Source of the DNA: an uncultured Verrucomicrobiales bacterium
Lineage (GTDB): Bacteria; Verrucomicrobiota; Verrucomicrobiia; Verrucomicrobiales; DEV007
NCBI GenBank assembly: GCA_937893785.1
Contig: CALCSP010000056.1
Coordinates: forward strand, 1-6,202
Direction of reading: 5' to 3'
Length of the DNA stretch: 6,202 bases
In this document: positions 1 through 5,423 of the stretch, in pieces
How the letters are laid out: each line of letters begins with the position of its first letter
Numbering within the stretch: position 1 is the stretch's first letter
Translations under genes and position numbers: made by a program
Notes under the pieces: generated by a model
What the model was told of the DNA's origin: nothing
What the model saw: only the letters and a program-made list of their open reading frames with translations
The model's database searches: none

Positions 1-378
1 CAAGTGAAGGTCAATAGGCCGATCCCCAATCACACACCCTCCAGGAAGAGAGACAACAGCCTGCTTCAACCTACCCACCAACGGGCCTAGAACACAAACT
101 GATGCACGCATCTTCCGAACAAGGTCATACGGAGCCTGGTGAGAAATATTCCCGGCACTGGCGATCACGTTACCACTAGCCCTTTCAACATCAGCTCCAA
201 GCGTGGCAAGAATCCTCACCATGTAATTGGTATCACTCAAATCCGGGACCCTGCGAATCACGCATCTCTCCCCAGTCAAAAGAGTTGCCGCCAAAATCGG
301 CAATGCACTGTTCTTTGAACCACTAATGGTAACAGTGCCCTGCAGTCGTGATCCGCCGTGAACGAGGAGTTTTTCCAT
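1..378 (-). CDS. murA: UDP-N-acetylglucosamine 1-carboxyvinyltransferase MurA, N-terminal part (3' end outside window)
   Basis: MurA transfers the enolpyruvyl group of phosphoenolpyruvate to UDP-GlcNAc in the cytoplasm, the first committed step of peptidoglycan synthesis. The first 126 residues are visible and read without a stop to the window edge. The start MEKLLVHGGS is followed by SGSKNSALPILAA, which carries the Lys22-Asn23 pair. The segment RKMRASVCVLGPLVGR (88-103) and the loop LPGGCVIGDRPIDLHL (111-126) follow. Cys115 sits exactly where the catalytic, fosfomycin-sensitive Cys115 of E. coli MurA lies, and Arg91 and Arg120 also line up. The family is about 420 residues long, so roughly 70% is missing. 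The ATG lies 25 bases after the prmC stop, directly behind eight T residues and without a clear ribosome site, so it is probably co-transcribed with prmC. Whether the genome has a second murA cannot be seen. Confidence 0.96.
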   Translation of the reverse strand, partial: MEKLLVHGGSRLQGTVTISGSKNSALPILAATLLTGERCVIRRVPDLSDTNYMVRILATLGADVERASGNVIASAGNISHQAPYDLVRKMRASVCVLGPLVGRLKQAVVSLPGGCVIGDRPIDLHL

Positions 379-403
379 AAAAAAAAGCCAGTTTTGCCCT
401 ATT

Positions 404-1249
404 TCAGGCTGTTGCCACTATAAAACGTTCTGTCCCAGCAAGGTCTTTCAATAAATCCCAATGATTTATTCCAGAAGCAGTAAGCACATCCGAGAGCAAT
501 GCGCCCTGATTCTCTCCCAACTCCAGAGCCAATACGCCTCCCTTTGCAATCTTACCCGGTAACTGACAAATCAGTCGCTCAACGATTTCAATACCCTTCT
601 CTCCTCCCTCAAGCGCCAATTGCGGATCATACTGTAATTCAGGCTCAAGCCCTGGCAATTCACTTGTGCTAATATAAGGAAGGTTGGCGACTACCAAATC
701 GAAAGGCCCAGAAATACCATCCAGCAAGTCGGTCTCAATAAATTGGAATCTTTTATTGGATTCAATGTGGCGTTTTGCATTCTCCTCGGCAAGGGCAAGC
801 GCCTCGCTCGAGATATCCACCAAAAACACGTTGGAATCCTGCCATTCCAAACCGAGGGACAGCCCGATGACACCAGACCCGCACCCAACATCAACCACTC
901 TGGAAGGTGGTTGACCTTCAGTAAAACGCTCCAGGATAATGCCAACAAGCTCCTCAGTCTCAGGACGAGGAATAAGCCCTCTGGAATCTGACAAAAAACT
1001 TCGTCCATGAAACTCGACCTCACCTAGCAGGTGTTGAAGAGGTTGCCTCTCCCCCCGGCAGCGTAACAACTCTCTCAAGGGTACCAGTTGTTCCTCTGCT
1101 AGCGGGCGATCAAAGTCCAGATAGAGATCCATCCGCTCACATTGAAGAACCTTGGCCAGCAGGTATTCCATATTCAACCGGGCATCCTCAACTCCCCGCT
1201 GCTCAAGATATTTTGTCCCGCCTTGGAGAGTATCCAGCAACGTTTTCAT
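404..1249 (-). CDS. prmC: Peptide chain release factor N5-glutamine methyltransferase PrmC (HemK)
   Basis: PrmC uses S-adenosylmethionine to methylate the glutamine of the GGQ motif in release factors, which speeds peptide release. The 281-residue protein has the family's usual length. Residues 1-75 are the helical N-terminal domain that recognises the release factor. QPLQHLLGEVEFHG (69-82) and LIPRPETEELV (92-102) are typical PrmC segments. VVDVGCGSGVIGLSLG (118-133) is the SAM-binding motif I, and the active-site motif is NLPYI (189-193) where most PrmC proteins have NPPYI. The start at 1249 is chosen because the protein then begins MKTLLDTLQGG, as in the family. The reading frame stays open to an ATG at 1348, but that would overlap prfA by 83 bases and add 33 residues of arginine-rich sequence without family likeness. 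The gene begins 16 bases after the prfA stop and no Shine-Dalgarno is visible, so translational coupling is likely. Confidence 0.95.
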   Translation of the reverse strand: MKTLLDTLQGGTKYLEQRGVEDARLNMEYLLAKVLQCERMDLYLDFDRPLAEEQLVPLRELLRCRGERQPLQHLLGEVEFHGRSFLSDSRGLIPRPETEELVGIILERFTEGQPPSRVVDVGCGSGVIGLSLGLEWQDSNVFLVDISSEALALAEENAKRHIESNKRFQFIETDLLDGISGPFDLVVANLPYISTSELPGLEPELQYDPQLALEGGEKGIEIVERLICQLPGKIAKGGVLALELGENQGALLSDVLTASGINHWDLLKDLAGTERFIVATA

Positions 1250-1265
1250 CAAAGCGCAGAAAAGG

Positions 1266-2342
1266 TTAACCCAGCCCCGCCTCCTGCAAGCGCTCCTCCA
1301 TCTCCGATGCCTGTAACCCCTCAACAAGTTCACTGACTTGCCCGGCAAGCACCCCCTCCAGATTATACAAAGTCAAACCGATGCGATGGTCGGTCACCCT
1401 GTTTTGTGGAAAATTGTATGTCCTGATTTTTTCCTCCCTGCCACCGCTGCCGATAAGGTTACGTCGTTGCTCGGAATACTTCGCTGCCTCCTCCTGCTGC
1501 TTTGCCTCTAAAAGCTTGGAGCGCAAGATAGTTAACGCTTTTTCCTTATTCTTTGTCTGGCTTCTTCCATCTTGGCACCTGACCATGATTCCGCTGGGAA
1601 TATGCGTAACCTGTATACACGAATCCGTTGTATTGACGTGCTGCCCGCCAGGACCACCTGATCGCGTCGCCTGGATATTGAGTTCCTCAGGCTTTAACTC
1701 AACATCGACATCCTCAGCCTCAGGCATCACTGCAACTGTGGCAGTTGATGTATGGATACGCCCCTGAGTTTCCGTTTCGGGAACCCTTTGTACCCTATGA
1801 ACACCGCTCTCATACTTCAGACGCCGGAACACCTCCACACCACTCACCTTGACTGTAACTTCCTTGAACCCTCCAACTCCCGATGGACTGGCCTCAAGCG
1901 ACTCAACCCGCCAGCCCTGTAATTCTGAAAAACGTTGATACATTCTCAATAAGTCCCCAGCAAAAAGTGAGGCTTCATCCCCTCCCGTCCCGGCACGAAT
2001 TTCAACAATGGCATCACGATTCTCGGTAACATCCCTAGGAAGTAGTGCGTATTGAATCTCCCCGGTCAACCTCTCAACCTCCTTTTCAAGTTCCGGTATT
2101 TCCTCCAAGGCCAAAGCTGCCATCTCCTCATCATCCCCCTTCGCCAGTTCCCTATTATCCTCAAGCTGGCCTAACATCCCTTCATAGAGAGCCCAGTTTT
2201 CCAGTAACTTCTTGATAAAGTTATACTCCTGGGAAACCTCCGCGGCCTGTCGCTGGTCGGAATAAAAATCCTCGGCAGACATCGCTTCCTCGATGTCAAC
2301 CAAGCGGGCGCGTTTCTTTTCAATCAGTGGCTCAAAATCCAT
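1266..2342 (-). CDS. prfA: Peptide chain release factor 1 (RF1)
   Basis: RF1 recognises UAA and UAG stop codons on the ribosome and triggers hydrolysis of peptidyl-tRNA. The 358-residue length is typical. The N-terminal coiled region covers about residues 1-100. AIVEIRAGTGGDEASLFAGD (111-130) is a class-I release factor signature. The codon-reading tripeptide is P188-E189-T190 (PxT, the RF1 type; RF2 has SPF), followed by GRIHTSTATVAVMPE (194-208). The catalytic loop TRSGGPGGQHVN (226-237) contains GGQ at 232-234, whose glutamine is the PrmC substrate. The C-terminal part, with DGRSQTKNKEKA and NFPQNRVTDHRIGL, is also characteristic. The ATG at 2342 gives the normal N-terminus. Only a weak GAG lies upstream. 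The gene lies 121 bases after rpmE and 16 bases before prmC. Confidence 0.98.
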   Translation of the reverse strand: MDFEPLIEKKRARLVDIEEAMSAEDFYSDQRQAAEVSQEYNFIKKLLENWALYEGMLGQLEDNRELAKGDDEEMAALALEEIPELEKEVERLTGEIQYALLPRDVTENRDAIVEIRAGTGGDEASLFAGDLLRMYQRFSELQGWRVESLEASPSGVGGFKEVTVKVSGVEVFRRLKYESGVHRVQRVPETETQGRIHTSTATVAVMPEAEDVDVELKPEELNIQATRSGGPGGQHVNTTDSCIQVTHIPSGIMVRCQDGRSQTKNKEKALTILRSKLLEAKQQEEAAKYSEQRRNLIGSGGREEKIRTYNFPQNRVTDHRIGLTLYNLEGVLAGQVSELVEGLQASEMEERLQEAGLG

Positions 2343-2416
2343 TATACTCAGATCAGTTGCATCAAATATATATGCCCAACAGGAAACTCATCCATCGGTA
2401 AAGGACACGGGTAATC

Positions 2417-2453
2417 AGATTTCCCAGTGCGGGAAAAACAACTCCCTAAATCT
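2417..2453 (-). promoter_or_regulatory. Two mutually exclusive small hairpins between rpmE and prfA
   Basis: In the 120-base gap between rpmE and prfA, two folds compete. In one, 2420-2425 pairs perfectly with 2431-2436 (TTTCCC with GGGAAA, 5-base loop). In the other, 2417-2422 pairs with 2448-2453 (AGATTT with AAATCT), enclosing a GGGA/TCCC pairing of 2431-2434 with 2443-2446. Both use the same bases, so only one can form at a time. No run of T follows on the transcribed strand, so this is not a standard intrinsic terminator. A role in attenuation, mRNA processing or protection of the rpmE transcript end is possible but is inference; chance pairing is not excluded. No good sigma-70 promoter was found in the rest of the gap, only an AT-rich stretch near 2365-2375. 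Confidence 0.25.
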
Positions 2454-2463
2454 CACAAACTCG

Positions 2464-2730
2464 CTAGGCGGGAGCAGATGCCGCCTCGGATTCCTCTTTG
2501 ACCTCCTCGGTCTTGTCAGCACGACGAGCCTGAGTGCTGCCATAACGTTTGGCGAATTTCTCTACCCGGCCTGCGGTATCCACAAAACGCTGTTCACCAG
2601 TAAAGAACGGATGACACTGCATGCAAATACCCACCTTGAGGTTCTGAACTGTTGAACGGGTCTCATAAACAGCCCCACAGGTACACGTAATCGTGGTAAT
2701 CTGGTATTCGGGATGCAAATCAGCTTTCAT
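2464..2730 (-). CDS. rpmE: 50S ribosomal protein L31, zinc-binding (C+) type, with acidic tail
   Basis: L31 binds the large ribosomal subunit at the central protuberance and helps bridge the two subunits. The 88-residue protein begins MKADLHPEYQITTITCTCG. Cys16, Cys18, Cys36 and Cys39 (CTC and CMQC) are the zinc ligands of the C+ form, distinguishing it from the zinc-free paralogue made under zinc starvation. CHPFFTGEQRFVDTAGRVEKF (39-59) is the family core. The usual length is about 66-75 residues. Here roughly 20 extra residues form an Ala/Glu-rich tail (EEVKEESEAASAPA) after the KRYG segment. The ATG at 2730 is the only sensible start, and no strong Shine-Dalgarno precedes it. The gene heads the rpmE-prfA-prmC block and has a 105-base upstream region with hairpins that may be a regulatory leader. 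Confidence 0.97.
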   Translation of the reverse strand: MKADLHPEYQITTITCTCGAVYETRSTVQNLKVGICMQCHPFFTGEQRFVDTAGRVEKFAKRYGSTQARRADKTEEVKEESEAASAPA

Positions 2731-2783
2731 TGCTTTAGTTCGTTAACAGGTAGTCAGGCTTTTTTGGGGGCAATAACTTAGAT

Positions 2784-2823
2784 TTGCAGCGCCGCCGATG
2801 CAAGCAAAACATCATATTGCTTG
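2784..2823 (-). promoter_or_regulatory. Overlapping hairpins upstream of rpmE: possible L31 leader or sulfatase 3'-end structure
   Basis: Reading the minus strand, the first hairpin pairs 2817-2823 with 2801-2807 (CAAGCAA with TTGCTTG, 7 perfect pairs, 9-base loop). It begins 12 bases after the sulfatase stop. The second pairs 2799-2803 with 2784-2788 (TTGCA with TGCAA) plus two further GC pairs past one mismatch, closing a GCGG tetraloop. The two share bases 2801-2803, so they compete at the junction. No T tract follows either stem on this strand, which argues against a simple intrinsic terminator. Ribosomal protein L31 is known to control its own mRNA in E. coli, and L31 leader RNAs are described in several phyla, so a leader role is plausible but unproven. 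Confidence 0.3.
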
Positions 2824-2835
2824 TTTAAATGCCTC

Positions 2836-4206
2836 CTACTTGACCATTTCCACGTCGGGCTCACGCCCCTGCCACCTTATAAAACCAGCCCGCCGAACGT
2901 GTTCACGCAACTGAAATTCAAGTTCCCTACGCTCTTTTCCCGCCTTTTGAACGGGTTGTTGCTCCCCCGGATCAGCCTTCAGATCAAACAGGCTGAAGGG
3001 CTCAAAGGCAGAATTCTGTAAAAGCTTCCATTTTCCTCGTCGCACGGCGTAGTAATCCTGACCTCCGTATTTTGCACCTCCCTCACGGCGTACCCAGATC
3101 AGCAACCGCTCACCCAGCTCAACACCCTTACCGCTCAGAGCCCCCCAAAGGCTTTTTCCCTCAATCCCTTCCGGGGCAGGCACACCTGCCACTTCAGCAA
3201 GGGTTGGCAACCAGTCCATTGTCATAGCATCACCATCAAAAAGAGAGCCGGGCTTAATTTTACCAGTCCAACTGGCACAGGTCGGAACACGCAGTCCCCC
3301 CTCCCACATCTGCTGCTTCTCTCCCTTCCAGGGAGCATTACGAGCCCCCACATTCCCCTGTCCTCCATTGTCAGAAGTAAAGATAATCAATGTATTATCA
3401 TATTGCCCACTCTTCCTCAGGCCATCAATAACCCTGCCGATTCCCTCATCCATATGTTCAATCAAGGCCACCAATCTCGCCCTCTGCTCAGAGATCCCTT
3501 TTTCACGTTCCTTTACCCTAACTGTCCACTCCTTGGGCGGCTGAATCGGGGTATGAGGTGCATTATAAGAAAGGAAAAGAAAGAAAGGTGACTCTTGTCC
3601 CACCCTGCTCTTGATGTATTCAACGGCCCAGTCGCTGAACAAATCAGTAGCATGTCCCTTTGGTGTAATCACCTTGCGCCCTTCCCGCATATAATTTACG
3701 CCATGACGCCGGTGATGATAATAGTCATCCATCATGTCACCAAGGAACCCCTTGAAGTAATCAAAGCCCCTGCCAATCGGCGTATTGGGCTCCACTAGGC
3801 CAAGATGCCACTTGCCGATTAGGGCAGAATGGTAACCTCCCTTCTTGAGAATCTGAGGCAGGGTTGTCGCTTCTGGATCAAGATATCCCCAGTTATTAAC
3901 GCGGTGCGTCCGGATCACACCAGGCACACCAACCATGTCGGGATATCTTCCCGTCAGAAAAGCAGCACGCGTCGGCGAGCAAACAGGGCAATTGGCATAA
4001 GCATTGTTAAAGCGGCAGCCGGAAGCCATCAGCCTATCAATGTTTGGGGTTTTCATGTCACTGGCCCCATGACTTGACAGGTCTCCTATGCCCAGATCAT
4101 CAGCCATGATGAAAAGAATATTTGGAGGCGCACCTACAACAGGAGCGGTCAGTGAAATACCTGTTATCACAAATATCCATGCCCAAAAACGAAAGAAGAT
4201 CATCAT
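2836..4206 (-). CDS. Secreted Cys-type (formylglycine) sulfatase, arylsulfatase family
   Basis: A sulfatase of the alkaline-phosphatase superfamily (S1 type) that removes sulfate esters, probably from sulfated polysaccharide in the periplasm or outside the cell. The 456-residue protein starts with a signal peptide: MMIFFRF, a hydrophobic stretch to about residue 24, then cleavage after VVGA (26). NILFIMADDLGIGD (29-42) supplies the calcium-binding aspartates D36 and D37. C76-S-P-T-R80 is the site where cysteine is converted to formylglycine, followed by AAFLTGRYP. GKWHLG (131-136), NAPHTP (215-220), FTSDNGG (276-282) and WKGEKQQMWEGGLRVP (293-308) are further active-site blocks. The start at 4206 is chosen because it gives the signal peptide; the frame is open to 4314, but that would overlap the VWA gene. 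The exact substrate cannot be told. A maturation enzyme (FGE or anSME) is required and is not in the window. Confidence 0.93.
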   Translation of the reverse strand: MMIFFRFWAWIFVITGISLTAPVVGAPPNILFIMADDLGIGDLSSHGASDMKTPNIDRLMASGCRFNNAYANCPVCSPTRAAFLTGRYPDMVGVPGVIRTHRVNNWGYLDPEATTLPQILKKGGYHSALIGKWHLGLVEPNTPIGRGFDYFKGFLGDMMDDYYHHRRHGVNYMREGRKVITPKGHATDLFSDWAVEYIKSRVGQESPFFLFLSYNAPHTPIQPPKEWTVRVKEREKGISEQRARLVALIEHMDEGIGRVIDGLRKSGQYDNTLIIFTSDNGGQGNVGARNAPWKGEKQQMWEGGLRVPTCASWTGKIKPGSLFDGDAMTMDWLPTLAEVAGVPAPEGIEGKSLWGALSGKGVELGERLLIWVRREGGAKYGGQDYYAVRRGKWKLLQNSAFEPFSLFDLKADPGEQQPVQKAGKERRELEFQLREHVRRAGFIRWQGREPDVEMVK

Positions 4207-4258
4207 ACTTACAGAAAATTTATGCTTTAAATAGAATCGTAAAATGTGCCTTAAGTGA

Positions 4259-5335
4259 CTAAAAATCAATACCTCCACCAAATTCATCGGTTGCGTATTG
4301 CAAAGCGGCAGCACCGGTATAAAGCCGTCCGCCTATGACAATGCTCGCTTTCCCTCCCGTGCGGCGTGAAATCGCCACCAATGAGCTAAAGCCAGGCCCG
4401 GGAAGCTCAAGACCAATCGTATTAATCGGCACATTCAGGGGGTTAATCTTCTGCATATCATCAACAACTTCCTCACGGTCATCCGCCGCCCCATCCGAAA
4501 GCAGCCAAATCAACGATGGGGCAGGCTTCATAGCTAGAGCCAGTTCAAGGGGAGGTTTCCAGCGAGTGCCTCCCTTGGTCTGTGCAATTCGAACATCATT
4601 AATTGCTTTTGCAATCCCTTCTTTGGTTGCCTGACTCCATGGAATCCTGTCAGCGGGGTTGTCAGCAAACCTTGCAGGTGCACCCAAAAGAGTTTCACCA
4701 CCAAGCCATGGTGCATGCGAATAATAAATCACCTGAAACTCCATTCCTTTGGGAAGCTTGCTCAGTGAATTGATCAGTTCCTTCTTTAACCGTTCTAGTC
4801 GAACCCCTCCACCTTCTCTGACCATTGATTCAGAAAAATCCACTAGAAACACAACCTTATTTGCCTGAGCCTTCGCTCCGAAAAAAGACATTGACCCCCC
4901 TCCTCCTCCACCTCCCTTACCTCGACCGAAGCCAAAGCCGCGACCAATATCAACACCGATGCCCACCGGCACTTCAGCAGGGTCTTCGATGGAGGGCACT
5001 GCAATGGGTGAAGCTAGCGCAGCAGCAATTGGCTGAACTCTGGACGCACTTTGAGCCGGTTGCGGTTTTTGCTTAACTGATCGGGCAAAGTCCTTCTTCT
5101 TGAGATTATCCTGCTCCAGTCCCTTCTCCGTCACAGCCACAATCTGTGGCACTTCCTCCGGTCCAAGCGAAACAAAGATAAGCGTAAGCAAAAGCAGCAG
5201 AATGGCGTGCACTGCAACCGTTGTGACGATCGAAACAAGCTGACCACGTCGCTCTTGGCGAAGGCGCTCAAGGCCAGCAGCCTCCAGGTTGACCTCGAGC
5301 TCATCGGCTTCGAAACTGGAATTTTCCTCCATCAT
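4259..5335 (-). CDS. Inner-membrane-anchored periplasmic VWA-domain protein
   Basis: No specific function is known to me. Residues 1-33 are a charged cytoplasmic tail ending in RQERRGQ, which suggests an N-in orientation. Residues 34-57 form one transmembrane helix rich in Leu. Residues 58-130 are a Pro/Lys/Gln/Ala-rich spacer, loosely like those of TonB or ExbD-type proteins. GRGFGFGRGK and seven glycines (131-147) form a flexible hinge, then SFFGAKA leads into the VWA domain. VVFLVDFSESM (161-171) holds the metal-binding DxSxS motif (D166, S168, S170), with T257 in GGTRWKPP and D281 in LLSDG completing an intact MIDAS site. VWA domains bind protein partners through a divalent metal. The sequence ends in GGGIDF. 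Met1 and Met2 are both possible starts. It follows the oxidoreductase by 88 bases and precedes the sulfatase by 52. No ExbB/ExbD, MoxR or other usual VWA partner is visible. Confidence 0.88.
   Translation of the reverse strand: MMEENSSFEADELEVNLEAAGLERLRQERRGQLVSIVTTVAVHAILLLLLTLIFVSLGPEEVPQIVAVTEKGLEQDNLKKKDFARSVKQKPQPAQSASRVQPIAAALASPIAVPSIEDPAEVPVGIGVDIGRGFGFGRGKGGGGGGGSMSFFGAKAQANKVVFLVDFSESMVREGGGVRLERLKKELINSLSKLPKGMEFQVIYYSHAPWLGGETLLGAPARFADNPADRIPWSQATKEGIAKAINDVRIAQTKGGTRWKPPLELALAMKPAPSLIWLLSDGAADDREEVVDDMQKINPLNVPINTIGLELPGPGFSSLVAISRRTGGKASIVIGGRLYTGAAALQYATDEFGGGIDF
4895..4916 (-). repeat. G-rich GGA-repeat tract encoding the polyglycine hinge
   Basis: On the coding strand, 22 bases contain only G apart from three isolated A's from GGA codons, one further A and one T. 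They form successive GG or GGG runs ending in six G's and encode Gly141-Gly147 of the VWA protein. The tract could fold into a two-layer G-quadruplex in mRNA or non-template DNA. Slippage by whole codons would change the hinge length, while slippage in the six-G run would shift the frame. Whether its length varies between strains cannot be seen here. Confidence 0.5.
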
Positions 5336-5365
5336 GCAAACAGGCTAAATTGCCCACTATGCATG

Positions 5366-5394
5366 ATGATAGCGGAAACAAAGGCTTACGGCAA
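5366..5394 (-). promoter_or_regulatory. Candidate sigma-70-type promoter for the VWA gene
   Basis: On the minus strand, a -35 box TTGCCG (5389-5394; 4 of 6 consensus bases) is followed after exactly 17 bases by a -10 box TATCAT (5366-5371; 5 of 6). Transcription would begin near 5358, leaving a leader of about 23 bases before the ATG at 5335. This is the best promoter-like arrangement found in any gap of the window. The -35 box lies in the hairpin that follows the oxidoreductase gene. It is a consensus match only. Confidence 0.4.
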
Positions 5395-5403
5395 ACACCG
5401 TAA
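5386..5403 (-). terminator. Small hairpin after the oxidoreductase gene, weak terminator candidate
   Basis: Bases 5398-5403 and 5386-5391 form a perfect six-pair stem (TTACGG with CCGTAA) around a six-base loop, 20 bases past the oxidoreductase stop. The following minus-strand bases GCCTTTGTTTCC are only moderately T-rich and the stem is short, so termination would be weak at best. The structure overlaps the -35 box of the candidate VWA promoter. Confidence 0.25.
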
Positions 5404-5423
5404 TGTCTCGGCTGCCATTTTTA

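Noticed and set aside
379..403. Intrinsic terminator between prmC and murA (T8 run after GGCT)
   Set aside because: Only a four-pair AGCC/GGCT stem with a long loop is available, and the T run touches the murA ATG; more likely a leader sequence.
684..1023. Open frames on the plus strand and in another minus frame within prmC
   Set aside because: They lie wholly inside a clearly identified gene, lack recognisable motifs and have compositions expected of shadow frames.
1250..1348. Longer prmC start at 1348
   Set aside because: It overlaps prfA by 83 bases and adds 33 arginine-rich residues unlike any PrmC N-terminus; the ATG at 1249 gives the normal family start.
2340..2365. TATAAT overlapping the prfA start as a promoter
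   Set aside because: A TTGATG lies only 13 bases upstream and transcription would start inside the gene; no usable -35 at 16-18 bases.
4207..4258. Promoter for the sulfatase in the AT-rich gap
   Set aside because: TAAATT, CATAAA and TATTTA are -10-like, but none has a recognisable -35 box at the right distance.
4207..4314. Longer sulfatase start at 4314
   Set aside because: It overlaps the VWA gene by 56 bases and would place 36 residues before an otherwise standard signal peptide.
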